Source: an uncultured Paracoccaceae bacterium (GTDB taxonomy: Bacteria; Pseudomonadota; Alphaproteobacteria; Rhodobacterales; Rhodobacteraceae). Taken from it: 64,000 nt of DNA. The notes under the pieces are model-generated. The model searched no databases and had not been told where the DNA came from. It saw only the letters and a program-made list of their open reading frames with translations. A program made the translations under genes and the position numbers. Numbering within the stretch: the first letter of the stretch is position 1; each line of letters opens with the position of its first letter. This document shows positions 55,210 to 64,000 of the stretch, piece after piece. The DNA is taken from NCBI GenBank assembly GCA_947493335.1, contig CANLQO010000001.1, forward strand, positions 1,488,001-1,552,000, written 5' to 3'.

Positions 55210-55784
55210 AGGATCATTCCCTGGGCGGTCATGCCCACAAGTGACAGGATCAGGGCCAGCCCAAAGGCGGTGCCCAGAAAGGCGACGATAACGGTGCCGA
55301 TGGCTTTGCCGATGTTGTTGAACCCATGCAGCACATCAATCGCCACGACCAGCGCCACGGTCAGATAGGCAAAGCCCGCAAGGGTCACGAAGCCCGCCAG
55401 AAACGGCAGGATCATCACCGCCACCAATTGCATCACCTGCACCGCCACGCCCATCGCCTGCCACCATGTCAGCAACAAAAGCGCGCCGGGAAAGCGACCG
55501 GTGCCGCCCAGCATCTGGCCGGTGAAATAGAAGGCAAAGACCATCGCAATCAGGATCGAGCCCAACAGCACCGCCAGCCCAAAGGGTGACAGCGCCATAA
55601 ACTGGCTTTGCGCCGGGTTCGGCAGCAGGGCCAGCGTGGCCACCATCATCAGCACCGACAGGCACACCACGACCACCAGCATTGACCACAGGATACCCCG
55701 GTTGAACCGCATCGCGTTCAACATCTGGGCCGTGCCCTTGGGGTCGATCAGCGAGCGCCCGACAAACTGCAAAACGCCATTCAC
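55206..55784 (-). CDS. YIP1-like membrane protein (suf operon)
   Basis: A 192-residue inner-membrane protein with five or so hydrophobic helices (for example GILWSMLVVVVCLSVLMMVA and LAVLLGSILIAMVFAFYF) and an N-terminal amphipathic segment. It resembles the YIP1 family in topology. GTG 55784 is the likely start, as GTGA overlaps the upstream stop and the frame above has no site. Role in Fe-S biogenesis is unknown; its place between sufD and sufS is conserved in my memory of Rhodobacteraceae. Confidence 0.75.
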   Translation of the reverse strand: MNGVLQFVGRSLIDPKGTAQMLNAMRFNRGILWSMLVVVVCLSVLMMVATLALLPNPAQSQFMALSPFGLAVLLGSILIAMVFAFYFTGQMLGGTGRFPGALLLLTWWQAMGVAVQVMQLVAVMILPFLAGFVTLAGFAYLTVALVVAIDVLHGFNNIGKAIGTVIVAFLGTAFGLALILSLVGMTAQGMIL

Positions 55785-56278
55785 GATTCCGCCTCCCGCA
55801 GGCACTGCAGCCAGATCCAGCCAAACCCCGCGAACCAGACCGCACCCACCACCTGCGTCTGCGCGCCCGGCCCCACGAAACCAGCCATCAAGCCATAAAG
55901 CAGCAGCACCGGGGTCGAGGCGAGCAGCGCCCAGAAAAGGGCCAGCCGCGCGGTGTAGAACGTGCCCTTGCCGCCAACGATCTTGGCGATCACGTGGGTC
56001 AGCGCGGCAATGATATAAAGCGCCAAAGGCCAGATCATCAGCCAGGCAAATAGCTCATATGACAGCATCTCGGTGATATCGCGCGGCTCTGCCCCCGGTG
56101 CGAGGTCAAAGCCCGCCGCCTGCCGCGACAGGCGCGGACCCTGCGCCACAAAGATCAGCAAACACGCGGCAATGACATAGGCCACTGCGCGATCTTCGCG
56201 CCGCCCATGGGCCAAAAGCTCGCGCATCACCACACGCGGCCCGCGCCACGTGCGCACGATATCCGTGGTCACAGCCAT
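55781..56278 (-). CDS. YIP1-like membrane protein (suf operon)
   Basis: A 165-residue membrane protein with four helices (AVAYVIAACLLIFVAQGPRL, LFAWLMIWPLALYIIAALTH, LALFWALLASTPVLLLYGLM, VGAVWFAGFGWIWLQCLREA). The TWRGPRVVMRELLAHGRRED start is positively charged and cytosolic. It starts at ATG 56278, sharing one base with the sufD stop, and overlaps the next YIP1-like gene by four. No function known; the two may form a pair. Confidence 0.75.
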   Translation of the reverse strand: MAVTTDIVRTWRGPRVVMRELLAHGRREDRAVAYVIAACLLIFVAQGPRLSRQAAGFDLAPGAEPRDITEMLSYELFAWLMIWPLALYIIAALTHVIAKIVGGKGTFYTARLALFWALLASTPVLLLYGLMAGFVGPGAQTQVVGAVWFAGFGWIWLQCLREAES

Positions 56279-57566
56279 CAGCTACGACGCGTCAACCAGC
56301 CTTCCAGCCGGTCCCGCAGCGCGTCCGCCAGCGCCTCATCCGCAATCTCTTCCAGCGCTTCGGCCAGAAAGGCGAGCGTCAGCAGGTTGGTCGCGGTCTT
56401 CTCATCCACCCCGCGCGAGCGCAGGTAGAACAGCGCCTCTTCGTCGATCGCGCCACTGGTAGAGCCATGCGAGCAGGCCACATCGTCGGCGTAGATCTCC
56501 AGCTCTGGCTTGGCCAGAAACTGGCTATCGCCATCCAGCAACAGCGACTGGCTGATCTGATAGCCATCGGTCTTCTGTGCGCCTTCCTTGACTAGAATCT
56601 TGCCCTGAAAGACCCCTACCGCACCGTTGCGCAGCACCTTCTTGAACACCTGACGGCTTTCGCAGTTTACCGCGTCGTGTGTGACAAAGACCGTGTCGTC
56701 GTGGTGGAAATCCTCGCCGTCGCCAACACAGGCCCCCGCCACATGGGCGGTGGCGTCATCGCCAGTAATCTCGAGCACGCATTCATTGCGGGTCAGCCGC
56801 CCGTTCACGGTCAGCGTAAAGGACTTGAACGTGCTTTCCGCCGCGATCCGGGCAAAACAATGGGTGACCGCGCGACGCTCATGGTCGCGCCCTTGCGCCC
56901 GGACGTGATGAAACGCGCCCCCTTCGGCGACCTCGACTTCCAGCACCTTGGACAGGCGTGCCGCAGCGGGGCCAGTCTCAAGCAAGGTAACCTCGGCCCC
57001 CGCCTCGACCTTGACCAGATTATGCAGGGCCACGTCCGATGTGGCGTCGCCGTGCTGATAGATCATATTGATCGGTTTTGCGGCTTTGCCGGTGACGCGG
57101 ATCACCACGCCATCGTTTGCAATCGCGGTGTTGAGTGAGGCAAGGGGTCGCGCCACAGGATCCTGACCGCGCGTTTCCAACACGCCATAAAGGTCCTTGG
57201 CCCAGTGGATATCGGTACGCAGGACATCCGCCAGACGCTCAACCTCAACCCCTTCGCCGGTCAGATCAGTCGATTGCGCGGCATCAAAGACGCCATCCAC
57301 AAACACCAGCTTGATCCGGTCGACATCGTCAAAAAGCGGGCCCTCGTCGTTGTGAAACAACGCGGCTTCGGGCGCGCCGACCTGCACCAGCGATGCGGGA
57401 TCGGTGAACTTCCAGTATTCATCGCGACGGTGCGGCAGGCCCATTGCACGGGTCCTTGCCAGCGCGTCCTTGCGCGCGGCCTGCGCCCAACCGGCCTCAT
57501 CACTTGGCAGGCTCAGGCCCGCCAGGCGTTCTTCGGTCTGATCCGCCTTGATCTGCGGCAATGCCA

Positions 57567-57567
<1 letters not shown>
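56278..57567 (-). CDS. sufD: Fe-S cluster scaffold subunit SufD
   Basis: SufD joins SufB and SufC in the SufBC2D scaffold. The 429-residue protein has the right-handed beta-helix core with GVFQGKILVKEGAQKTDGYQ and the C-terminal helical motif ADDVACSHGSTSGAIDEEAL then FYLRSRGVDEKTATNLL, diagnostic of SufB/SufD. Start and stop are coupled by one-base overlaps to sufC and to the YIP1-like gene. Confidence 0.95.
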
Positions 57568-58322
<755 letters not shown>

Positions 58323-58403
58323 GTTTCTTCGCTCCTTAAACGGCAAAGACCCCGCGCGGGCGCATGCCCGGCGAAGCCTTGAATTCTGTGATTTCGGTGT
58401 GGC

Positions 58404-58934
58404 TTAGGCCAGCGGGATCAGGATCGTCTCGCCGCGCAAGTAGATTGAGGTCGGTGCGGTCGTGGCCTGCACCTGATTGACGTAGTCCTGCCCGTAGACC
58501 TGCGCGAATTCTGCGGGTGCCAGCCAGACCAGATTGTGCATCAGCACCATCATCGCGCCGATCCCCATAACCTGTGCGGTCATATGCTTGAGCGTCTTCT
58601 GCCCGATCATCCCGCCCAGAATGAACATCGCCATGGCGGCCATACCAAAGTCGATCATCATCAGCGTATCGGCAGCCGGTCCGCCCTCTTCGATGCCCAG
58701 ATAGGTAAAGCGAACGTAGCGCGCCGCCATCAGCATCGCAGCGCCCAGCAGAATGCACATCATCAGCCCGCCAAAGGTGGCCTTTTCGTTGCGCTTCTTC
58801 ACGGCCTGCTTGATCTGCTGCTTGTTCACCCGCTTGGGAATGAACGTGCCCGTCTCGCCATCCACGTAGTAGGTATTCTTCGGATCCTTGATCCGTTTGA
58901 TCCGTGAATTGAAGCCTGCCATTTGGTCGGTCAT
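58404..58934 (-). CDS. Membrane protein of unknown function (suf operon)
   Basis: A 176-residue protein with a basic cytosolic N-terminus of about 50 residues (KDPKNTYYVDGETGTFIPKR, VNKQQIKQAVKKRNEK) and three helices rich in methionine (FGGLMMCILLGAAMLMAARY, DFGMAAMAMFILGGMIGQ, VMGIGAMMVLMHNLVWLAPA). Sits between sufC and the 57-residue gene. I do not recognise a named family; the location in suf operons of related bacteria seems usual. Confidence 0.75.
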   Translation of the reverse strand: MTDQMAGFNSRIKRIKDPKNTYYVDGETGTFIPKRVNKQQIKQAVKKRNEKATFGGLMMCILLGAAMLMAARYVRFTYLGIEEGGPAADTLMMIDFGMAAMAMFILGGMIGQKTLKHMTAQVMGIGAMMVLMHNLVWLAPAEFAQVYGQDYVNQVQATTAPTSIYLRGETILIPLA

Positions 58935-59045
58935 ATGTCCAACCCTCGCTGAAATAACCTAATTTCGAAAAGGTTAACGCGAGATTCGGGCGGGAATGCG
59001 ACAGGCCTGCGTCGGCAAGACGACCAATCAGGGCAATTTGAGACG

Positions 59046-59219
59046 TCATTTTTGCCGCCCCATCACCAGCTGAGAGACAAAACTGCCAAGGGCGCCAGAG
59101 ACCGCCCCCAACCCGATCACCTGCCACATTGTCAGCGCATCCGTGATCGCATCCACGACCCCGGCAAAGCCCGCACAAAACAGGCCCGTCAACAAAGATG
59201 TCAGAACAACCTGCTGCAT
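59046..59219 (-). CDS. Small two-helix membrane protein (57 residues, suf operon)
   Basis: A short frame encodes MQQVVLTSLLTGLFCAGFAG then VVDAITDALTMWQVIGLGAV and SGALGSFVSQLVMGRQK. Two hydrophobic helices with a short acidic loop. ATG 59219 is two bases after the sufB stop, so it is co-translated with sufB. GAGGG lies about 15 bases upstream in the sufB end. Function unknown. The 110 bases between it and the next gene hold no ORF. Confidence 0.65.
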   Translation of the reverse strand: MQQVVLTSLLTGLFCAGFAGVVDAITDALTMWQVIGLGAVSGALGSFVSQLVMGRQK

Positions 59220-59221
59220 GA

Positions 59222-60745
59222 CTAGCCCACAGAGCCCTCAAGCGAGATCGCCACGAGCGCCTGCGCTTCCATCGCAAATTCCATCGGCAACGCCTGCAGC
59301 ACTTCCTTACAGAACCCGTTCACGACAAGCGCCACGGCCTCTTCCTCGTCCATACCCCGGCTGCGGCAATAGAACAGCTGATCGTCATCCACCTTCGATG
59401 TCGTCGCCTCATGTTCAACGCGGGAGGAGTTATTCTTGACCTCGATGTAAGGCACCGTATGCGCCCCGCATTTGTCGCCGATCAGCAGACTGTCACACTG
59501 GGTATAATTCCGGCTGTCCTTGGCCTTGGGGTGCATCGACACCAATCCGCGATAGGTGTTCTGCGCCTTGCCCGCCGAAATCCCCTTAGAGACAATCCGC
59601 GACTTGGTGTTCTTGCCCAGATGCACCATCTTTGTGCCGGTGTCGGCCTGCTGCATGTTGTTGGCAATCGCGATGGAGTAGAACTCTCCCTGGCTGTCAT
59701 TGCCGCGCAGGATGCAGCTTGGGTACTTCCACGTCACCGCCGACCCAGTCTCGACCTGCGTCCACATCACCTTGGCCCGGTCGCCCCGGCAATCGGCGCG
59801 CTTGGTCACAAAGTTGTAGATCCCGCCATTGCCCTCGGCATCGCCCGGATACCAGTTCTGCACGGTGGAATATTTCACCTCGGCGTCTTCCTCGACAATG
59901 ATCTCGACCACCGCCGCATGTAGCTGGGCCGTATCCCGCTTCGGCGCCGTGCAGCCTTCAAGGTAGCTGACATAAGACCCCTTGTCGGCAATGATCAGCG
60001 TCCGTTCAAACTGACCGGTATTCTCGGCATTGATCCGGAAATAGGTGCTCAGTTCCATGGGGCAACGCACGCCGGGTGGGACGTAAACGAACGATCCATC
60101 CGAGAATACGGCCGAATTCAGCGTCGCATAAAAGTTGTCCGATGGCGGCACCACCGTGCCAAGGTATTTCTTCACCAACTCCGGATGCTTCTCAATCGCC
60201 TCCGAGATCGAACAGAAAATCACACCCGCCTTCTCAAGCTCTTTCTGGAACGTCGTGCCAACAGAGACGGAATCAAACACCGCATCCACAGCCACCTTCC
60301 GCCCCTCGGCGGGCATATCCTCAGCCCCTTCGACACCGGCCAAGATCATCTGCTCTTTCAGCGGAATGCCCAGCTTGTCATAGGTCGCCAGCAGCTTGGG
60401 ATCGACCTCGTCCAGCGACTTGGGCTTGACCTCCATGCTTTTGGGGCGGGCATAGTAATAGATGTCCTGAAAGTCGATGTCGGGGTAATTCACCATCGCC
60501 CAGGTGGGTTCTTCGATGTTTTCCCACCGCGCAAAGGCCTGCAGACGCCACTCCGTCATCCACTCCGGCTCATTGTTCTTGCCAGAGATCAGGCGCACGA
60601 TATCGGTGTTCACGCCCTTGGGGGCGTAATCCATCTCGATCTCGGTTTCCCAGCCGTACTTGTAGTTGCCCGACAACTCGGCCACCGCATCCACGGTGTC
60701 CTGATCCACGCCATCCTTGACTTCGACTTCATCCAAAGCTGCCAT
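59222..60745 (-). CDS. sufB: Fe-S cluster scaffold subunit SufB
   Basis: SufB carries the nascent cluster in SufBC2D. The 507-residue protein has [60 protein letters not shown] and the C-terminal [39 protein letters not shown] 60745 is best spaced from GAGGTG; ATG 60748 is the alternative. It follows the NifS-like desulfurase gene by 13 bases. Confidence 0.97.
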   Translation of the reverse strand: MAALDEVEVKDGVDQDTVDAVAELSGNYKYGWETEIEMDYAPKGVNTDIVRLISGKNNEPEWMTEWRLQAFARWENIEEPTWAMVNYPDIDFQDIYYYARPKSMEVKPKSLDEVDPKLLATYDKLGIPLKEQMILAGVEGAEDMPAEGRKVAVDAVFDSVSVGTTFQKELEKAGVIFCSISEAIEKHPELVKKYLGTVVPPSDNFYATLNSAVFSDGSFVYVPPGVRCPMELSTYFRINAENTGQFERTLIIADKGSYVSYLEGCTAPKRDTAQLHAAVVEIIVEEDAEVKYSTVQNWYPGDAEGNGGIYNFVTKRADCRGDRAKVMWTQVETGSAVTWKYPSCILRGNDSQGEFYSIAIANNMQQADTGTKMVHLGKNTKSRIVSKGISAGKAQNTYRGLVSMHPKAKDSRNYTQCDSLLIGDKCGAHTVPYIEVKNNSSRVEHEATTSKVDDDQLFYCRSRGMDEEEAVALVVNGFCKEVLQALPMEFAMEAQALVAISLEGSVG

Positions 60746-60758
60746 CATCTCACCTCAT

Positions 60759-61796
60759 TCACGCGGGCACCCGCGCCTTCATTCTCTTGGCCGTCCACGC
60801 CTGCGCGAACTGCTCTACATCTTGCAGGGTTGTCTCAACCCCCAGCGACACCCGCAGCGCACAGCCCGCATCAGCCTCTGATATCCCCAGCGCTGGCAAG
60901 ACAGGGCTCGCCTTCACCTTGCCCGATGAACAGGCCGACCCGGCCGAGACCGCAAAGCCTGCAAGGTCCATCGCCATCACCTGCGTCTCGCCCTTCCAAC
61001 CGGGGGCAATCATGCAAGACGTGTTTGGCAGCCGGGGCATGTCTTTCCCGACAAAAATAGTCCCATTTGATCCGGCCTCAATGGCCTTTTCTAGAATATT
61101 TCTAAGTTCCGCAACCCGGTCCCAGCGTCCATCCGCCAAATCGCGCTGCGCGGCCTTGGCCGCTGCCGCCATGCCGGCGATGCCGATGATGTTTTCCGTG
61201 CCGGACCGGCGGCCCATTTCCTGCCCGCCGCCCTTGATCTGGGCTGCCAGATCATGCCCGCGCGGGATCACCAATGCGCCAACGCCCTTGGGCCCGCCAA
61301 ACTTATGCGCCGACAAGAATACCATCTCGACCCCGGCCCATGCGTAAGAGAACGGCACCCGGCCAAAGCCTTGCGTGATGTCACTCACCGCCAACCCTTC
61401 GGGCAGGTCCTGCACCACCCCGGTTTCCGAATTGGCAAGCTGCACCGCAGACCGTGCCGGGTCCTTCACCTGCACCGCACCATCTGCAACCGACAACACC
61501 GGCTCAACCCAGGCCGCCACCGCAGCGTGCTCCAACCCGCTCGCCTGCAGACCGCGCCCGGCCAGTGCCAGTGCCGCGGCCTCCGTGGCCCCGGACACGA
61601 ACACCACATCCGCCTCGCCTGCGCCAACGGCCTCCGCCAGGTCGCGCCGCGCGTCTTCAACAATCCCCTTGGCGCGGCGTCCTTCAGCATGCACCGACGA
61701 CGGGTTGCCCACCACATCCATCGCCACAACCATCGCCGCGCGCGCCTCTGCCCGGAGCGGCGTTGTCGCGTTATGATCCAGATAAATCCGGCTCAC
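60759..61796 (-). CDS. Cysteine desulfurase, NifS/IscS type (class I)
   Basis: A 345-residue PLP enzyme distinct from SufS. It begins SRIYLDHNATTPLRAEARAA, has the PLP lysine in VFLSAHKFGGPKGVGALVIP and the catalytic cysteine in AVSAGSACSSGKVKASPVLP. It is shorter than IscS (about 400). GTG 61796 is taken as start because AAAGAG precedes it; GTG 61820 is the only other choice. It lies between iscR and sufB, so two cysteine desulfurases serve one operon. Confidence 0.92.
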   Translation of the reverse strand: MSRIYLDHNATTPLRAEARAAMVVAMDVVGNPSSVHAEGRRAKGIVEDARRDLAEAVGAGEADVVFVSGATEAAALALAGRGLQASGLEHAAVAAWVEPVLSVADGAVQVKDPARSAVQLANSETGVVQDLPEGLAVSDITQGFGRVPFSYAWAGVEMVFLSAHKFGGPKGVGALVIPRGHDLAAQIKGGGQEMGRRSGTENIIGIAGMAAAAKAAQRDLADGRWDRVAELRNILEKAIEAGSNGTIFVGKDMPRLPNTSCMIAPGWKGETQVMAMDLAGFAVSAGSACSSGKVKASPVLPALGISEADAGCALRVSLGVETTLQDVEQFAQAWTAKRMKARVPA

Positions 61797-61802
61797 CGCG
61801 CC

Positions 61803-61870
61803 ACTCTTTCTTTTGAACACAAATATGCCAGGGGGTTTGGGGGACAGCGTCCCCCATCATCCTCAAAAAA
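61803..61870 (-). repeat. Intergenic repeat element, copy B
   Basis: The core 61806-61829 matches copy A at 29486-29509 in 21 of 24 bases. It is followed by a perfect hairpin GGGGGAC-AGC-GTCCCCC at 61839-61855 and then an A/T-rich end. It fills most of the 100-base gap between iscR and the desulfurase gene and supplies the AAAGAG ribosome-site-like sequence for the latter. Confidence 0.5.
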
Positions 61871-61898
61871 TACTGTGCGGCGCAGCCGCGCCTTTGGA

Positions 61899-62357
61899 TC
61901 AATCATCGACAACCTCGAAAAGCGCAGGCACCGCCGGGCAAGGTGCCATCTCATTGCCAACGACATCCGACAGCCGGGTCTGATGCAGGAACACGTAGAC
62001 ATGGGCGCTCAGCCCTTCCCACAGACGATTGGTCAGCGACTGCGCCCGCGACCCAGAGGCCGCACCAGAGGCACCGGCCCCCTTGTGCATCGCACTCACC
62101 GTCTCATCCACCGCACCCAGAATTTCGGACACCCGAATGTCGGACGCGGGCTTGGCCAACCGGTACCCGCCCCCCGGGCCGCGCACCGATTCCACCAGTT
62201 CCGCCCGGCGCAGTTTGACAAAAAGCTGCTCCAGATAAGGCAAAGAGACGTCCTGCCGCTTGGAGATTTCCGTCAGGTTCACAAGGCTCCCAGCGGGCTG
62301 CAACGCCAAATCCGCAAGTGCCACCATGGCATAACGGCCTTTCGTGCTCAGTTTCAT
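61899..62357 (-). CDS. iscR: Rrf2-family regulator IscR (single-cysteine type)
   Basis: A 152-residue winged-helix regulator starting MKLSTKGRYAMVALADLALQ, with recognition helix SLPYLEQLFVKLRRAELVES and VRGPGGGYRLAKPA. E. coli IscR binds [2Fe-2S] through three cysteines and a histidine; here the only cysteine is in EMAPCPAVPALF near the C-terminus, and the canonical cluster loop has none. This matches the single-cysteine IscR described from Rhodobacter sphaeroides. It heads the suf operon and likely autoregulates it. An ICE-like palindrome lies upstream. Confidence 0.9.
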   Translation of the reverse strand: MKLSTKGRYAMVALADLALQPAGSLVNLTEISKRQDVSLPYLEQLFVKLRRAELVESVRGPGGGYRLAKPASDIRVSEILGAVDETVSAMHKGAGASGAASGSRAQSLTNRLWEGLSAHVYVFLHQTRLSDVVGNEMAPCPAVPALFEVVDD

Positions 62358-62440
62358 TGCCGCTATCCCCCTATTCTCATTGACGATTGGGCCGTCGCTG
62401 ATTAGGTCAAATCAACCCGCGCGCGGCCTCGCCCGCGCTC

Positions 62441-62457
62441 TTTAGAACCTTTCTAAG
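62441..62457. promoter_or_regulatory. Irr/ICE-like palindrome upstream of iscR
   Basis: TTTAGAA-CCT-TTCTAAG contains the perfect inverted repeat TTAGAA-N3-TTCTAA, which resembles the iron control element bound by Irr in alphaproteobacteria. It lies 84 bases before iscR and 57 bases before the divergent alpha/beta hydrolase gene, so it could control either or both. No other motif was recognised in this gap. Confidence 0.5.
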
Positions 62458-62513
62458 GTGCCTGAGCGTTTTCGTCAAGAATTCCACAGCACCGCAACCA
62501 AAGACGGATCGCA

Positions 62514-63167
62514 ATGCCCGAAGTCATCTTCCCCGGACCCGAAGGTCGCCTTGAAGGGCGCTACCACCCGCAAAAAGACCGTGATGCACCCATTGCCATC
62601 GTGCTGCACCCACACCCGCAGTTTGGCGGGACCATGAACAACCGCGTGGTCTATAACCTGCATTACGCGTTCCTGAACATGGGCTTCACTGTGCTGCGCT
62701 TCAACTTCCGCGGCGTGGGCCGGTCACAGGGCGAATATGACCAGGGCGTGGGCGAGCTGTCGGATGCCGCATCAGCGCTCGATTACCTGCAGTCGATGAA
62801 CAACAACGCCAAACATTGCTGGGTCGCGGGCTTCAGCTTTGGCGCCTGGATCGGCATGCAGCTTCTGATGCGCCGGCCCGAGATCACCGGCTTCATCTCT
62901 GTCAGCCCACCGGCCAACATGTACGACTTTTCGTTTCTGGCCCCCTGCCCGTCTTCGGGTCTGATTATCAACGGCTCCACCGATCGCGTAGCCCCGCCTG
63001 CCGATACCGTCAGCCTCGTGAACAAGCTGCACGAACAAAAGGGCATCACCATCACGCATACCGAGATGGAAGGTGCTGGCCACTTCTTCGAAGACCCGCA
63101 CATGGACCCGATGATCGACCACGTCAAAACCTACGTGCGTCGCCGCTTGACCGAAAACACCCGTTAA
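62514..63167 (+). CDS. Alpha/beta hydrolase
   Basis: A 217-residue cytosolic hydrolase with the fold's catalytic triad: nucleophile Ser in VAGFSFGAWIGMQL, Asp in INGSTDRVAPP and His in EGAGHFFEDPH. The oxyanion region is VLHPHPQFGGTMNNRVVY and NFRGVGRSQGEYDQG, typical of the family often called dienelactone hydrolase-like. Substrate unknown. It is divergent from iscR and shares the ICE-like palindrome with it. The following gene starts 11 bases later. Confidence 0.88.
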   Translation: MPEVIFPGPEGRLEGRYHPQKDRDAPIAIVLHPHPQFGGTMNNRVVYNLHYAFLNMGFTVLRFNFRGVGRSQGEYDQGVGELSDAASALDYLQSMNNNAKHCWVAGFSFGAWIGMQLLMRRPEITGFISVSPPANMYDFSFLAPCPSSGLIINGSTDRVAPPADTVSLVNKLHEQKGITITHTEMEGAGHFFEDPHMDPMIDHVKTYVRRRLTENTR

Positions 63168-63178
63168 GGCCGCACCTT

Positions 63179-63397
63179 ATGTCCTATGTCGATGACACCG
63201 CCCTGGAACTCGCCCAAAAGGCCTTTGCCGAAGCCAAGGCCAGCGGCGAAGCCAAGATCGTCGAGGACATCGGCGAGCTTCTCGGCGCCTCGTCGCAGTC
63301 CTTGCAGGAAAGCTATCTGACTTTCGTGCGGGTGCTGCGCGCGGAAGAACGGGCGCGCAAGATGCTGGCGGAATCGGCGGCCAAGCGCGGCGATTGA
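63179..63397 (+). CDS. Small conserved protein of unknown function
   Basis: A 72-residue charged, all-helical protein (MSYVDDTALELAQKAFAEAK, IVEDIGELLGASSQSLQESY, LRAEERARKMLAESAAKRGD). It has no membrane segment or cysteine. ATG 63179 follows the hydrolase by 11 bases, and the next gene begins two bases after its stop, so the three are one operon. I do not recognise a named family. Confidence 0.7.
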   Translation: MSYVDDTALELAQKAFAEAKASGEAKIVEDIGELLGASSQSLQESYLTFVRVLRAEERARKMLAESAAKRGD

Positions 63398-63398
63398 T

Positions 63399-64000
63399 GT
63401 GACCGGCAAGCCCGCAGGCCCCTCTGACCTGACACGCAAAGTCTGGTCAGACCTGCGCGTGATGCTGGACAATCCCCCCTCTCAATCCGAACTGACAAAA
63501 ACGTTGCGCCACCTTGCCAAATGGCGTGCGGGGCTGCTGGCCAACACCCACCTTGACCGCGCCGGGTCCACCATCACCACTGGCCCGTTTTCCGGCATGA
63601 TCTATGACCTTGGCGCGACGGAAGGCGGCGCTCTGCCCCGGCTTCTCGGGATATACGAGGCCGCCCTTCACCCTGTGATCGACGATATCATCGCCATGAC
63701 GCCACCGCGGATCATCGATATTGGCTGTGCCGAGGGCTATTATGCTGTGGGCCTCGCCCGTGCTTTGCCCGATACCACTATCCACGCCCACGATACCGAT
63801 CCCCGGGCACAAACACGCTGCGCTGAACTGGCCGCGCGCAACGGCGTCGCGGATCGGGTGCAGGTTGGCAGCGCGCTGGATCATGCCGCACTTGATGCGC
63901 TGATCGCGCCCGGCAGTGTCATCATCTGCGACATCGAAGGGGCCGAAGACGGGCTTCTTGACCCCTCAGCCGTCCCGGCCCTGAAAGAGGCCCATATTCT
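63399..64000 (+). CDS. SAM-dependent methyltransferase (cut by window edge)
   Basis: A frame opening at GTG 63399 stays open for 200 codons to the right edge. Residues about 100-120 are a class I methyltransferase motif I (PRIIDIGCAEGYYAVGLARA), followed by an acidic residue at the end of strand 2 (HAHDTDPRAQ) and VIICDIEGAEDGLLDPSAV, the motif of FkbM-like or protein methyltransferases. The substrate is unknown. GTG is used because the upstream stop leaves no nearer ATG. The C-terminus lies outside this window. Confidence 0.8.
   Translation, partial: MTGKPAGPSDLTRKVWSDLRVMLDNPPSQSELTKTLRHLAKWRAGLLANTHLDRAGSTITTGPFSGMIYDLGATEGGALPRLLGIYEAALHPVIDDIIAMTPPRIIDIGCAEGYYAVGLARALPDTTIHAHDTDPRAQTRCAELAARNGVADRVQVGSALDHAALDALIAPGSVIICDIEGAEDGLLDPSAVPALKEAHI

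Overview
The window reads as ordinary chromosome from a Roseobacter-group member of the Rhodobacteraceae (Alphaproteobacteria). Signs are the high-GC, tightly packed genes, the DUF6456/DUF6477 pair, the bamA-lpx operon order with LpxI instead of LpxH, a Rhodobacter-type single-cysteine IscR in front of a suf operon, a Hint_2-type secreted peroxidase, and CtrA-like TTAA-N7-TTAA boxes. No prophage, insertion sequence or CRISPR array was seen. Genus-level placement (Loktanella/Yoonia-like) would be a guess.

Layout. 0-8.3 kb: a truncated DUF6456 regulator divergent from DUF6477, a non-pyrrolysine MttB-family methyltransferase, guaA, a small secreted protein, two EamA (DMT) transporters and a FadL-like porin. 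8.2-21.0 kb: the envelope operon on the minus strand, pyrH, frr, uppS, cdsA, dxr, rseP, a 41-residue membrane protein, bamA, ompH/skp, fabZ, lpxA, lpxI, lpxB, largely stitched together by 1-4 base stop/start overlaps. It is interrupted by an opposite-strand orphan gene between pyrH and frr, and lpxD is absent from its usual place. 21.0-29.5 kb: miaA, an AraC regulator and a complete peptide/opine-type ABC importer (Tat-exported binding protein, two permeases, one fused double ATPase). 29.5-39.4 kb: a lytic transglycosylase, ssb, aroK-aroB, a 52-residue membrane protein, a secreted 510-residue unknown, a XerD-type recombinase, a CNNM/CorC protein, a GGDEF-EAL protein and a GST.

39.4-49.5 kb: a short class II ribonucleotide reductase-like gene coupled to a DUF1653-like gene behind a cluster of CtrA-like boxes; a HerA-like ATPase; an intergenic region with two plus-strand intrinsic terminators but no ORF (candidate small RNAs); an IalB protein; and a minus-strand cluster LD-transpeptidase, lpxD, acyl carrier protein, ketoacyl synthase, divergent from a MepK/YcbK-like (DUF882) peptidase. 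49.6-54 kb: two animal-type heme peroxidases on either side of tRNA-Arg(CCG); the first is fused to seven 20-residue repeats and a Hint domain. 54-62.4 kb: an iscR-suf operon (iscR, NifS-like desulfurase, sufB, two small membrane proteins, sufC, sufD, two YIP1-like membrane proteins, sufS) preceded by an Irr/ICE-like palindrome. 62.5-64 kb: an alpha/beta hydrolase, a small conserved unknown and a truncated SAM methyltransferase.

The most unusual items are the RNR-like protein whose expected first redox cysteine is threonine, the peroxidase-repeat-Hint fusion, the candidate tandem small RNAs near 43.3-43.6 kb, the lpxD-ACP-KAS cluster, and several small proteins easily missed by gene finders (41, 52 and 57 residues). 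Gene calls rest on reading motifs, start sites and context by eye; no database search was run.
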